Shown here: piece by piece, positions 19,374 through 27,869 of the stretch
Numbering within the stretch: position 1 is the first letter of the stretch
Layout: each line of letters begins with the position of its first letter
Source: Caulobacter sp. 17J80-11
GTDB lineage: Bacteria; Pseudomonadota; Alphaproteobacteria; Caulobacterales; Caulobacteraceae
Direction of reading: 5' to 3'
NCBI RefSeq assembly: GCF_014349105.1
Contig: NZ_JACSJI010000011.1
Coordinates: 1-64,000 of the forward strand
Length of the DNA: 64,000 nt
Program-made: the position numbers and the translations under genes
Notes under the pieces: model-generated
Database searches by the model: none
Seen by the model: only the letters and a program-made list of their open reading frames with translations
Told to the model about the DNA's origin: nothing

Positions 19374-20417
19374 ATGGTCGACGAGCTGGAGTGCGTCGCC
19401 TCGGTCCTGCTCGCCATCGTGTTCGGCCGGCTGGCCGGCGGCCAGCACATCGCTTGGGCGGCGTTCGCCGGTTACATGGTCATGCGCGGCCATGTGGCCG
19501 ACAGCCTGCGCCGCGGCCTGCTGCGGATCGTCGGCACGGTCGGGGGCGCGATGCTTGCGTGGGCGCACCTCGAGCTGCTGGGCGCCGAACCCGTGCGCTC
19601 GGCCGTGGCGCTGGCCGCGGTCGGCGGCGCGACGCTGTACGCCGCGCTCACCACCAAGCGCAGCTACGCCTGGCTGTTCGTCGGCTTGACCTTCGCCGCG
19701 GTGGTGCTGGACCGGGTCGAGCACCCCGACGCGCCGGTGGTCGCCCAGGCCCTGGTGCGGGTGACGGAGGTGGTCGCCGGCACCCTGGCCTGCGTGCTGG
19801 TCAGCGCGCTCTCGACCATGACGCTGCGCCGGCGCTGGCCGGGGTCGCGAAAGCCGGACCCGAAGGCCGAGGGCTGGCGGCCGGAGGCGGCGCGGCACGC
19901 CGCCCAGGCGGCGATCGCGCTGGCGACGCTTCCGCTGATCCGTCTGGTCTGGCCGTTGCCGGAGCTGGCCCAGGCGGCTGTGGCGATCATGGCGGTGATG
20001 ATGGTCCCGGTCAGCGGGATCGGGGCCAGCGGCCTGGCGCCGGTGAGCCGGCGCATCGGCCTGCGGGTCGCGGGGTGCGCGGCCGGGGCCGCCGTCGCGG
20101 CCGCCTTCCTGCTGGTCTCGCGAGGGTCGCCGGCGGTGCTGATCGCCGGGACCATGGTCGGCGTGATCCTGGGCCGCCACATCGAGAACGGCGCCTCGTC
20201 GGTGGCGTACGCCGGCACGCAGTTCGTGCTGGCCGTCCTGGTCGCCCTGGTGCCGGACGACTACGCCAACCCGGACCTGAGCGGCGCCTGGGGACGGCTG
20301 GCGGCCACGCTGATCGGGCTGTGCCTTATCGAGCCCGTGCTGGTGGCCTGGCACGTCCTGGCTCCGCGCCGGCCGCCGACCTCCGTGGACGTGCGGAGCG
20401 AGCCGGGAGAGGTCTGA
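19374..20417 (+). CDS. FUSC family inner-membrane protein
   Basis: A membrane protein with two sets of hydrophobic helices separated by a basic cytosolic loop (MTLRRRWPGSRKPDPKAEGWRP split by the membrane boundary). The repeated pattern, each half with an LAIVFGRLAGGQH- or LIRLVWPLPEL-like start, is that of FUSC/AaeB-type proteins, some of which export aromatic acids. ATG 19374 is the first standard start, but the frame is open upstream without an ATG, GTG or TTG back to 19179, and its translation from 19284 (RPWPDRIAAATRVLVTPGPR) looks coding. A CTG start at 19284 is therefore possible. Confidence 0.8.
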   Translation: MVDELECVASVLLAIVFGRLAGGQHIAWAAFAGYMVMRGHVADSLRRGLLRIVGTVGGAMLAWAHLELLGAEPVRSAVALAAVGGATLYAALTTKRSYAWLFVGLTFAAVVLDRVEHPDAPVVAQALVRVTEVVAGTLACVLVSALSTMTLRRRWPGSRKPDPKAEGWRPEAARHAAQAAIALATLPLIRLVWPLPELAQAAVAIMAVMMVPVSGIGASGLAPVSRRIGLRVAGCAAGAAVAAAFLLVSRGSPAVLIAGTMVGVILGRHIENGASSVAYAGTQFVLAVLVALVPDDYANPDLSGAWGRLAATLIGLCLIEPVLVAWHVLAPRRPPTSVDVRSEPGEV

Positions 20418-20420
20418 AGC

Positions 20421-20771
20421 CTAGTCCTTCCGGCTCACGACGTTGGCGGCCCAGCTCACCGCGCCGGTGACCACGGCCGCGCCGATCGCCGCCCAGAAGC
20501 CGTGCACCTCAAAGCCGTTCAGAAGCGCGGCGGTCAGGCCGATCGAGGCGGCGTTCACCACCAGCAGGAACAGGCCGAGCGTCAGCAGGGTGACCGGCAG
20601 GGTCAGCAGCACGATCAGCGGCCGCACCAGCGCGTTGACCACGCCCAGCAGCAGGGCGGCGGCGAGGACGTCGACCGCACCGTGCAGCTCCACGCCCGGC
20701 ACGACCTTCGACGCCAGCCACAGGCCGCCGGCGCCGACGAGAAGACGAAGCAGAAACGCACCCAAAGCCAC
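20421..20771 (-). CDS. Phage-holin-family / 4-TM membrane protein (DUF360-like)
   Basis: A 116-residue protein with four hydrophobic helices and the family hallmarks LASKVVPGVEL, NALVRPLIVLLTLPVTLLTLG (here split as NALVRPLIV and LPVTLLTLGLF) and a final WAANVVSR. The GTG at 20771 is chosen because AGGAG stands five bases upstream and homologues start just before this first helix; a frame extending to 20885 adds unlikely residues. Despite the family name there is no phage context here. It converges with the FUSC gene. Confidence 0.82.
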   Translation of the reverse strand: MALGAFLLRLLVGAGGLWLASKVVPGVELHGAVDVLAAALLLGVVNALVRPLIVLLTLPVTLLTLGLFLLVVNAASIGLTAALLNGFEVHGFWAAIGAAVVTGAVSWAANVVSRKD

Positions 20772-20930
20772 GCGACTCCTATCCGAGGCGGACAGGGTGC
20801 GTGGGGTGTGCGGCGAAGTTGGGGCGTTCCTTTCCCGCCTGTCGAGCCCGGCGTCGCCCCTCGCCGGCATGGTCGTGCCGCTCATCCCGCCCAGCGGAAG
20901 AACGGGGTTACTTACCGGCCGATGGCGGAG

Positions 20931-21845
20931 CTACCAGTCCCTGCGGCTCAGCTCGGCGATGCGGCGTTCGTAGGCGGGGCCGACCATGGACGGATCGCGC
21001 AGGGCCGCGCCTTCGCGCACGGCCATCCAGCGGTCCTGGTCGGCCTTCAGGGCGCGCGGGTCGCGGGCGGAGCTGAGGGCGCGGCGGTAGATGGAGTCCA
21101 TTCGCGCGTCGAGCGCCGCCAGGCTCGGGTTACGGCAGACCTGGCGCTCGCCCGGCGAGGTGGCGCGGCTGCAGTCGAAGCTGGGCCGGGCCGGCGCGGG
21201 GGCCGCCAGGGGCCGCGTCGACGGCGTCTCGGCGGAGACGCGCACGGTGTCGGGACGGGGTTGGACCGGCGGCGCCTTGCGGGCGGGCGGCCTGGGGCGC
21301 GCCGGCGGCTCGGGGGCCGTCGCCGGACTTGTCCTGCGGGCCGGCGGCGTCTCCACCGACGCGACCTGCACGGGAGCGGACGCCGGCTGGGGCGACGTCG
21401 CGGCGGACGCCTGAGCTTCGGCGCGGCGGCCATAGTCGAGGGCGTCGCGCGACAGGCCTACGCTCGGGGCATGAGGCAGTGGCGCCGGGCCGGCTCCCGC
21501 CGCGGGCGTCGTGGCCAAAGGTGCGGTCAGGGGCGTGGTCGAGGAGGGCGAGGCGACCGCGGCGGTCTCGACGGTCGCGACCGTGGTTTGGGCCGGCGCG
21601 TCGGAGCCCACGGTCATGGCGGTGTGCTTGCGCGGCGCCGTGGCGGCCGGGGCCCGCTTCGGCGTGGAACTGACGGGCGGCGAGGACGGCGGGCCCCGAT
21701 GCAGCATGCCCCATTGCACCCCCATGCCGGCGGCGAAGCCCAGCACGCACAGGGTCGCGATGGTGGCGACGCGGTTGCGCCGGAATTTCGGCGGCGCGCC
21801 GCGCTTGGGGGGCAGTTCGGTGACGTCGAAAGCGGGGCCGTCCAT
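20931..21845 (-). CDS. Membrane-anchored LprI-like (DUF1311) protein
   Basis: A 304-residue protein. A cytosolic N-terminus with a basic stretch (PKRGAPPKFRRNR) is followed by one transmembrane helix (about 27-46), then a long disordered Ala/Pro/Thr-rich periplasmic linker (about 50-225) and a C-terminal domain with FDCSRATSPGERQVC and LAALDARMDSIYRRAL. The Cys pair and LAxLDxxM pattern belong to the LprI/DUF1311 family, which includes lysozyme inhibitors. Function here is not known. It is divergent from the HWE kinase gene, with a 118-base gap. Confidence 0.78.
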   Translation of the reverse strand: MDGPAFDVTELPPKRGAPPKFRRNRVATIATLCVLGFAAGMGVQWGMLHRGPPSSPPVSSTPKRAPAATAPRKHTAMTVGSDAPAQTTVATVETAAVASPSSTTPLTAPLATTPAAGAGPAPLPHAPSVGLSRDALDYGRRAEAQASAATSPQPASAPVQVASVETPPARRTSPATAPEPPARPRPPARKAPPVQPRPDTVRVSAETPSTRPLAAPAPARPSFDCSRATSPGERQVCRNPSLAALDARMDSIYRRALSSARDPRALKADQDRWMAVREGAALRDPSMVGPAYERRIAELSRRDW

Positions 21846-21963
21846 GCGCGCGACAACCGCTGAACCGGGTTGGTGGTTGCAAGCGCTGCCGTTCCGTCGC
21901 GAGGCGGTTGACGAAGGCCGCCGACGGGGGCCTGATCGCGGTTGGGGGAAACGGGAGGTAGGG

Positions 21964-23373
21964 GTGAGACAGGGGGCTGTCTCCGCCGCGCCGGGCACGC
22001 GTGCCCGCACCTTGGCGGACCTGGACCAGGCCGCGATCGATCTGTTGCCGGTCGGGGTCAGCGTTTGCGCCGCCGACGGCGCGCCGATCCGCTGGAACCG
22101 TGCGGCCGAACGGCTGTGGGGCCGCGCGCCGCGCCGCAACGAAGGGGCCGAACGGTTCGGCGGGGCCTGGCGGTTGTACGGCGTCGACGGCGCCCGGCTG
22201 ACGGCCGAACGCACCCCGATCTTCGAAGTCCTGTCGACCGGCGGACGCCGCTCGGCCGAGCTGCTGGTCGAGCGGCCGGACGGCGAGCGCAAGGCCGTCG
22301 CCCTGACCGCGGAGGCCCTGGTAGATGAGGCCGGCCGGGCGATGGGCGCGGTGGTCTGCTTCCAGGAGCTCGCCGAGCGGACGGCGCCGACCCCGTCGGC
22401 GGCGGAACGACGGGCGCGCGACCTGTTGGAAGCCCTGCCCGCGGCCGTCTACACCACCGACGCCGACGGGCGGATCACCTTCTACAACGCCGCCGCGGCG
22501 GAACTGCTGGGCGGCGCGCCGGTCCCGGACGACACCCGCTGGTGCGGGGCCTGGAAGCTCTACACGCCCGACGGCGCGCCGCTGGCCGTCGAGGACTGCG
22601 CCATGGCCGTGACCCTGCGCGAGAACCGGCCGGTGCGCGGAGCCGAGGTGCTGGCCGAGCGCCCGGACGGCAGCCGCCGGCCGATCCTGCCCTACCCGAC
22701 GCCGCTGCGCGACCGGCGCGGCCGGCTGGTGGGGGCGGTCAACATGCTGGTCGACGTCAGCGAGCAGAAAGAGGCGGAGGCCCGCCAGCGGCTGCTGGTC
22801 GACGAGCTGAACCACCGGGTCAAGAACACCCTGGCGACGGTGCAGTCGCTCGCCTTCCAGACCCTGCGCCACACCGCCTCGCCCGAGGCCTTCCGCGAGA
22901 GTTTTGAGAACCGGCTGGTGGCCCTGGCCCGCGCCCACGACCTGCTGACCCGGCGCTGCTGGCAGGGCGCGGACGTGCGCGACATCGTCTCGCGCGAGCT
23001 GGATCCATGGACCGACGGGGCGCCGGAGCGGACCCGGGTCGAGGGCCCTTCTGTGGAGTTGACGCCGCGCCAGGCCGTGGCCCTGGCCCTCGTGGTCCAC
23101 GAGCTGACCACCAATGCGGTCAAGCACGGAGCGTTGGGCGCGCCGGACGGGGCGGTGTCGGTGACCTGGCGGCGCGAGGCCGAGGACGACGACGCGCGGG
23201 TGTTCATGAGCTGGGCGGAGCGCGGCGGGCCGGCCGTGCGCCCGCCCGAACGGGGCGGCTTCGGCTCGACCCTGATCCGGCGCAGCGTGGCCGGCGACCT
23301 CGGCGGCAAGGCCGAGCTGACCTGGGCCCCGGAGGGCCTGGCCTGCACGCTGGAGTTTCCGCTGCGCGGCTGA
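21964..23373 (+). CDS. PAS-PAS HWE-family sensor histidine kinase
   Basis: A 469-residue soluble kinase starting at GTG 21964, with GGAGG five bases upstream. Two PAS-like domains (about 20-125 and 150-265) precede the HWE/HisKA_2 box DELNHRVKNTLATVQ, with phospho-acceptor His near 284, and the ATPase domain with HELTTNAVKHGAL and the diagnostic WAERGGP. HWE kinases are common in Alphaproteobacteria and often feed the general stress (PhyR-EcfG) or light/redox responses. No response regulator is adjacent, so the partner is unknown. Confidence 0.88.
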   Translation: MRQGAVSAAPGTRARTLADLDQAAIDLLPVGVSVCAADGAPIRWNRAAERLWGRAPRRNEGAERFGGAWRLYGVDGARLTAERTPIFEVLSTGGRRSAELLVERPDGERKAVALTAEALVDEAGRAMGAVVCFQELAERTAPTPSAAERRARDLLEALPAAVYTTDADGRITFYNAAAAELLGGAPVPDDTRWCGAWKLYTPDGAPLAVEDCAMAVTLRENRPVRGAEVLAERPDGSRRPILPYPTPLRDRRGRLVGAVNMLVDVSEQKEAEARQRLLVDELNHRVKNTLATVQSLAFQTLRHTASPEAFRESFENRLVALARAHDLLTRRCWQGADVRDIVSRELDPWTDGAPERTRVEGPSVELTPRQAVALALVVHELTTNAVKHGALGAPDGAVSVTWRREAEDDDARVFMSWAERGGPAVRPPERGGFGSTLIRRSVAGDLGGKAELTWAPEGLACTLEFPLRG

Positions 23374-23479
23374 GCAGGGGAATCTTTCAGGCTCCGCTGG
23401 AACAGCGTCCGGCGTGACGTTTTTCCGGAGTAGCGAGGCGCCCGGCCCCGAAGCGCCCGCGAGCGCTCAGGAGTACCCC

Positions 23480-23674
23480 ATGTCCGAGCCGGTCCTGCCC
23501 CAGGCCGACGCCGCCCAGCCGGCGACGGCCGTTCCCGTCACGCCTGACGTCCAGGCGGAGGTGCGGGTTGCGGGCGAGCCACGGTCCTTCCGCGACGACG
23601 CCGCCCCCTACACCTTCATCATGGAATTGCGGGACCAGACGCCCCGCGACAAGGATCGGGTCAGCCGCCGCTGA
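23480..23674 (+). CDS. Small acidic hypothetical protein
   Basis: A 64-residue protein (MSEPVLPQADAAQ start; ends RDQTPRDKDRVSRR) with a well-placed AGGAG before ATG 23480. There is no signal peptide or membrane segment. I do not recognise a family. It lies 106 bases after the HWE kinase and ends 3 bases before the convergent DUF885 gene. Confidence 0.55.
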   Translation: MSEPVLPQADAAQPATAVPVTPDVQAEVRVAGEPRSFRDDAAPYTFIMELRDQTPRDKDRVSRR

Positions 23675-23677
23675 CCC

Positions 23678-25468
23678 TTACTTCGCCTTCTTCTCGGCGA
23701 TCCACTCGTCGATGTGCTGTTCGAGCAGGGAGAGCGGCATGGCCCCCTCCAGCAGCACGGCGTCGTGGAATTCGCGCACGTTGAAGTCGGGCCCCAGCTC
23801 AGCCTCGGCCTTCTTGCGCAGTTCCTTGAGCTTCAGCTCGCCGATCTTGTAGCCCAGCGCCTGGCCGGGCCAGCTGATGTAGCGCTGCAGCTCGGTCTCG
23901 ATGTTGTGCGGGGCCAGCGCCGAGTTGTCCCGGAAGCAGGCGCGGGCCTGCTCGATGGTCCAGCCCTTGGCGTGGATGCCGGTGTCGGCGACCAGGCGGC
24001 AGGCGCGCCACATCTCGTAGCTGAGCTTGCCGAACCGCTCGTACGGGTCGCGGTACATGCCCATCTCGTAGCCGAGGAATTCCGAGTAGAGGCCCCAGCC
24101 TTCGGTGTAGGCGGTGACGTTGGCGTTGCGGCGGAACCAGGGCTGGTCGCCGGCCTCCTGGGCAAGCGCGATCTGCAGGTGGTGGCCCGGCACGGCCTCA
24201 TGCAGGGTCAGGGCCGGCAGCTCATACAGCGGGCGCTGGTCCAGCTTGGAGGTGTTGACCAGATAGCCGCCGGCGATGCCCAGCTGCGGAGAGCCGGGCG
24301 AGTAGCGGCCGGTGGTGTAGTTCTCTTCGATCTCGCGCGGCACCGGGCGCACGCCGTAGGTCAGGCGCGGCAGGGTCTTGAACAGGCGCGGCAGCTGGTC
24401 GTCGGAGCGCTTGGCGATCTCCGAGGCCTTCTCCATCAGGTCTTCGCGCGACTGGGCGTAGAACCGCGGGTCGGTGCGCAGCCAATGCAGGAACTCGGGG
24501 AAGGTGCCCTTGAAGCCCGACGCCGCGATCTCCTTGTCCATTTCGGCGCGGATGCGGGCGACCTCGGACTTGCCGATCTCGTGGATCTGGTCGGGGGTCA
24601 GGTCGGTGGTGGTGTAGCCGCGCGCCAGCCAGGCGTAATAGGCCTTGCCGTCAGGCAGGGTGGAGACGCCCAGGCCCGGACGGGCCTTGGGCATGTACTC
24701 GTCCTTCAGGAAGCGCACCCACTCGCGGCGCGCCGGCTGGATCTTGTCGACGATGATCTTCCTGGCGCGGTCGCGGAGCGCGGCCTGGTCGGCGGCCGAG
24801 ATGCTGTCGGGCAGCTTGGCCAGCGGGATCAGCATCGGATCCTGATCGAGCGAGAAGGCCGCCTCCGCCTGGGCGATGGTCAGGGCGCTTTCGACCGTGG
24901 ATTTCGGCTGGGTGAAGCCGGTCTTGATGCCGCGGCGGGCGTTGGCCTGGGAGTCCGCGTAGTACTTGGCCGCGCCGTCCATCCGCGCCAGCCAGGCCTC
25001 GGCCTCGGCCTTCGACGAGATCGGCGTGGAGCGGGCCAGGTAGCCGAACATGGTGCCGGGGCCGCCTTCGGAATCGAAGGCCAGGCGGGAGCCGTCGAAC
25101 CGGTCGCCCTCGAGGCGCTCGTTGACGATGCGGGACAGGAAGGCGTGGTTGAAGGCGTCCTCGGCCGACAGCTGGGCGACCGGCACGGCCTTGAGGCGGG
25201 CCTGGAAAGCCTTGATGACGGCGGTGCGGCGGGCGTCGCCGGCGGGGGTGATGTCCGGCAGCTTCGACAGGGCGGCGGCGTCGCCCTCCGAGCCGGAGCT
25301 GATCGGGTCTTCGGCCCGCTCGGCCGCTTCCCAGTCGGCGACGATCTGGCGCCACTGGGCCGTGGCGGCCGACTGCTGTTGCTGGGCGGCGGCCGGCGTC
25401 GCGACGACGGCCACGGCGGCGACGGGCGCGAGCACGAGCGCGAGCGCGGTGGCGGCGGACTTGATCAT
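23678..25468 (-). CDS. Secreted DUF885 family metallopeptidase-like protein
   Basis: A 596-residue protein with a cleavable signal peptide (hydrophobic core followed by ATPAAAQ near residue 29). The zinc motif HEAVPGHH lies near residue 430 and the downstream glutamate motif TEGWGLYSE near 459. DUF885 proteins have the M32/gluzincin-like HExxHH pattern and are annotated as putative peptidases; few have been tested. A second DUF885 protein is encoded at 57969-59771. The gene is followed upstream by the cyclopropane synthase-like gene on the same strand with a 45-base gap. Confidence 0.88.
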   Translation of the reverse strand: MIKSAATALALVLAPVAAVAVVATPAAAQQQQSAATAQWRQIVADWEAAERAEDPISSGSEGDAAALSKLPDITPAGDARRTAVIKAFQARLKAVPVAQLSAEDAFNHAFLSRIVNERLEGDRFDGSRLAFDSEGGPGTMFGYLARSTPISSKAEAEAWLARMDGAAKYYADSQANARRGIKTGFTQPKSTVESALTIAQAEAAFSLDQDPMLIPLAKLPDSISAADQAALRDRARKIIVDKIQPARREWVRFLKDEYMPKARPGLGVSTLPDGKAYYAWLARGYTTTDLTPDQIHEIGKSEVARIRAEMDKEIAASGFKGTFPEFLHWLRTDPRFYAQSREDLMEKASEIAKRSDDQLPRLFKTLPRLTYGVRPVPREIEENYTTGRYSPGSPQLGIAGGYLVNTSKLDQRPLYELPALTLHEAVPGHHLQIALAQEAGDQPWFRRNANVTAYTEGWGLYSEFLGYEMGMYRDPYERFGKLSYEMWRACRLVADTGIHAKGWTIEQARACFRDNSALAPHNIETELQRYISWPGQALGYKIGELKLKELRKKAEAELGPDFNVREFHDAVLLEGAMPLSLLEQHIDEWIAEKKAK

Positions 25469-25513
25469 GAGAGCTCCCCGACGATGCGGCGGAGCGTTGT
25501 CCGCCCCGTCCGG

Positions 25514-26707
25514 TCAGGCCGCCCGCACTGAAGCGGCGGCCCGCGTTTGAAAATCGCCGAGATAGTCGCGCGTGAGCGGCACGGCGTCCACCCGTTTGCT
25601 GAGCTGCAGCTGGAAGACCATGTGGCCGCGCCGCCGGAAGGCGATCTCGCTGACCACGAGGTAGAACTCCCACATCCGGCAGAAGCGCTCGTCGTAGAGG
25701 CCGGCGATCTCCTCGCGCCTCGCCATGAACCGCTGGCGCCAGTGCCTGAGCGTCTCGGCGTAGTGCAGGCGCAGGATCTCCACGTCGGTGACCCACATGC
25801 CCGTGGGCTCGATGGCCGGCAGCACCTCCGACAGGGCCGGGATGTAGCCGCCGGGAAAGATGTATTTGGCGATCCAGGGCTGGGTCGCGCCGGGTCCGTC
25901 CTTGCGGCCGATGGAGTGGATCACCGCCACGCCGTCGTCGCTCAGCAGACGCGACACCGCGTCGAAGTAGGCCGGGAAGTTCGGCACGCCGACGTGCTCG
26001 AACATGCCGACCGAGATGATCCGGTCGAACGGGCCCTGCACGTCGCGGTAGTCGCAGAGCTCGAAGCGCACCCGGTTCGACAGGCCGCGCTCCTCGGCCC
26101 GCGCGCGGGCGATGGTCAGCTGCTCCTGCGAGAGCGTGACGCCCACCACCTCGGCGCCGAGCTCGGCCAGGGTCAGGGCCAGCCCGCCCCAGCCGCAGCC
26201 GATGTCGAGCACGCGCATGCCCGGCTGCAGCAGCAGCTTGGCGGCCAGCCGGCGCTTCTTAGCGGCCTGAGCCTCCTCCAGGGTCATGTCCGGCCGCTCG
26301 AACACGGCGCAGGAGTACTGCATGTCCTGGTCGAGGAAGCGCCGGTACAGGTCGTAGGACAGGTCGTAGTGGTGGGCCACGTTCTGGCGCGAGGCGCGCC
26401 GGTCGTTGGCCTGGTCCATGCGCGCGCGGAGGCGGCCCAGCAGGCCCAGGGACTGCATTGGCCGTCGGGCGACCAGGTCGACGAGGTCGTAGATGGAGCC
26501 GCGCTCCATGATCAGGCCGCCGTCCATGAAGGCTTCGCCGACGGCCAGGGCCGGCTTGGCGGCGATCCGGCGCAGGGTCGCCCAGTCGGCCAGTCTGACC
26601 GCCACCGGCGGATCCGGATCGTCGCCCACCATCAGCCGCCGTCCGTCCGGCAGGCTGAACGCCGCGGACCCTTCACGCACATACTCGCGGAGCAACCGCT
26701 CGAGCAT
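25514..26707 (-). CDS. cfa: Cyclopropane-fatty-acyl-phospholipid synthase family methyltransferase
   Basis: A 397-residue SAM-dependent enzyme. It shows the lipid-substrate region VAHHYDLSYDLYRRFLDQDMQYSC (given in parts: VAHHYDLSYDLYRRF, DMQYSCAVF), the SAM motif VLDIGCGWGGLAL near 165, SVGMFEHVG near 232 and YIFPGGYIPAL. These are CFA synthase hallmarks; the enzyme adds a methylene bridge to unsaturated phospholipid chains in the inner membrane. Several CFA paralogues exist in Caulobacteraceae, so the exact activity is inferred. Confidence 0.9.
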   Translation of the reverse strand: MLERLLREYVREGSAAFSLPDGRRLMVGDDPDPPVAVRLADWATLRRIAAKPALAVGEAFMDGGLIMERGSIYDLVDLVARRPMQSLGLLGRLRARMDQANDRRASRQNVAHHYDLSYDLYRRFLDQDMQYSCAVFERPDMTLEEAQAAKKRRLAAKLLLQPGMRVLDIGCGWGGLALTLAELGAEVVGVTLSQEQLTIARARAEERGLSNRVRFELCDYRDVQGPFDRIISVGMFEHVGVPNFPAYFDAVSRLLSDDGVAVIHSIGRKDGPGATQPWIAKYIFPGGYIPALSEVLPAIEPTGMWVTDVEILRLHYAETLRHWRQRFMARREEIAGLYDERFCRMWEFYLVVSEIAFRRRGHMVFQLQLSKRVDAVPLTRDYLGDFQTRAAASVRAA

Positions 26708-26776
26708 GGCCTTATCGCCCCATTCGTCCCGATCAAGCTTAACGGTTGGAGGTGCGCGAGGTTCCCGGCGAATTCT

Positions 26777-27802
26777 CTAATGTTCGAAGTCGAGCACCAC
26801 CCGGCCTTCGATCCTGCCTTCCTTCATGCAGGCGAACACCTCGTTGATGTTCTCGAGCCGGTCGGTCGTGACCGTCGCCTTCACCTTGCCGTCGCGGGCG
26901 AAGGCCAGCGCCTCCTGAAGGTCCAGCCGCGTGCCCACGATCGAGCCGCGCACCGTGATGCCGTTCAGCACCATATCGAAAATGGAGACCGGGAAATCGC
27001 CGGGCGGCAGGCCGGTGAGCGACACCGTCCCGCCCCGGTCGACCATGCCGAGCGCCTGCTCGAACGCCTTGGGCGACACGGCGGTGACGAGCGCGCCCTG
27101 GGCTCCGCCGACGGCGCGCTGCACGAAGGCGACCGGGTCTTCGGTCTTCGCGTTCACGCCCAGGGCCGCGCCGAGGCGCTCGGCCAGGGCCAGCTTGGCG
27201 TCGTCGACATCGACCGCGATGACATTGAGCCCCATCGCCCGGGCGTACTGGACGGCGACGTGGCCCAGACCGCCGACGCCGGAGATCAGCACCCAGTCCC
27301 CCGGCCGGGTGTCGGTCATCTTCAGGCCCTTGTAGACCGTGACGCCGGCGCACAGGATCGGCGCGATCTCGGCGAAGCCGACGTTGTCGGGCAGGTGTCC
27401 CACATAGTCGGGGTCGGCCAGCACGTATTCGGCGAACGCGCCGTTGACCGAATAGCCCGTGTTCTGCTGGGACCGGCACAGCGTCTCCCAGGCGCCCAGG
27501 CAATGTCGGCAGCGGCCGCAGGCGGTGTGCAGCCAGGGGACGCCGATCCGGTCGCCTTCCTTCACCCCGCGCACGTCGGCGCCGACGGCGACGACGTGGC
27601 CGACACCCTCGTGGCCGGGAATGAATGGCGGTGAAGGTTTGACCGGCCAGTCCCCGTCGGCCGCGTGCAGGTCGGTGTGGCATACGCCGCATGCGGCGAC
27701 CTTGACCAGCACCTGCCGCGGTCCGGGCTCCGGCGTCGGGACCTCCTCAAGGACGAGCGGCTGGCCGAACGCGCGCACCACGGCGGCCTTCATCGTCTTC
27801 AT
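26777..27802 (-). CDS. adhP: Zinc-dependent alcohol dehydrogenase, AdhP type
   Basis: A 341-residue medium-chain dehydrogenase with the catalytic zinc residues in CGVCHTDLHAADGDW (Cys near 38) and GHEGVG (His near 65), four structural zinc cysteines in CGRCRHCLGAWETLC, and the NAD motif GVGGLGH near 176 followed by AVDVDD. This matches the propanol-preferring AdhP group. GGAG lies eight bases before the start. It is a second alcohol dehydrogenase in the window, unrelated in family to the PQQ enzyme further along. Confidence 0.92.
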   Translation of the reverse strand: MKTMKAAVVRAFGQPLVLEEVPTPEPGPRQVLVKVAACGVCHTDLHAADGDWPVKPSPPFIPGHEGVGHVVAVGADVRGVKEGDRIGVPWLHTACGRCRHCLGAWETLCRSQQNTGYSVNGAFAEYVLADPDYVGHLPDNVGFAEIAPILCAGVTVYKGLKMTDTRPGDWVLISGVGGLGHVAVQYARAMGLNVIAVDVDDAKLALAERLGAALGVNAKTEDPVAFVQRAVGGAQGALVTAVSPKAFEQALGMVDRGGTVSLTGLPPGDFPVSIFDMVLNGITVRGSIVGTRLDLQEALAFARDGKVKATVTTDRLENINEVFACMKEGRIEGRVVLDFEH

Positions 27803-27869
27803 CGCACCGGCTCCCGAGCCCCCGGCGACAACGGCACAACCCCACGCCCAGTTTGTGGTTCCGACCGGT

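Noticed and set aside
20421..20771. Phage holin, hinting at a prophage remnant.
   Set aside because: The family name is misleading; there are no phage genes, attachment sites or integrase nearby.
23427..23454. GGAAC-N14-CGTT before the small gene at 23480, resembling a general-stress promoter.
   Set aside because: The spacing is 2-3 bases too short for the GGAAC-N16/17-CGTT pattern.
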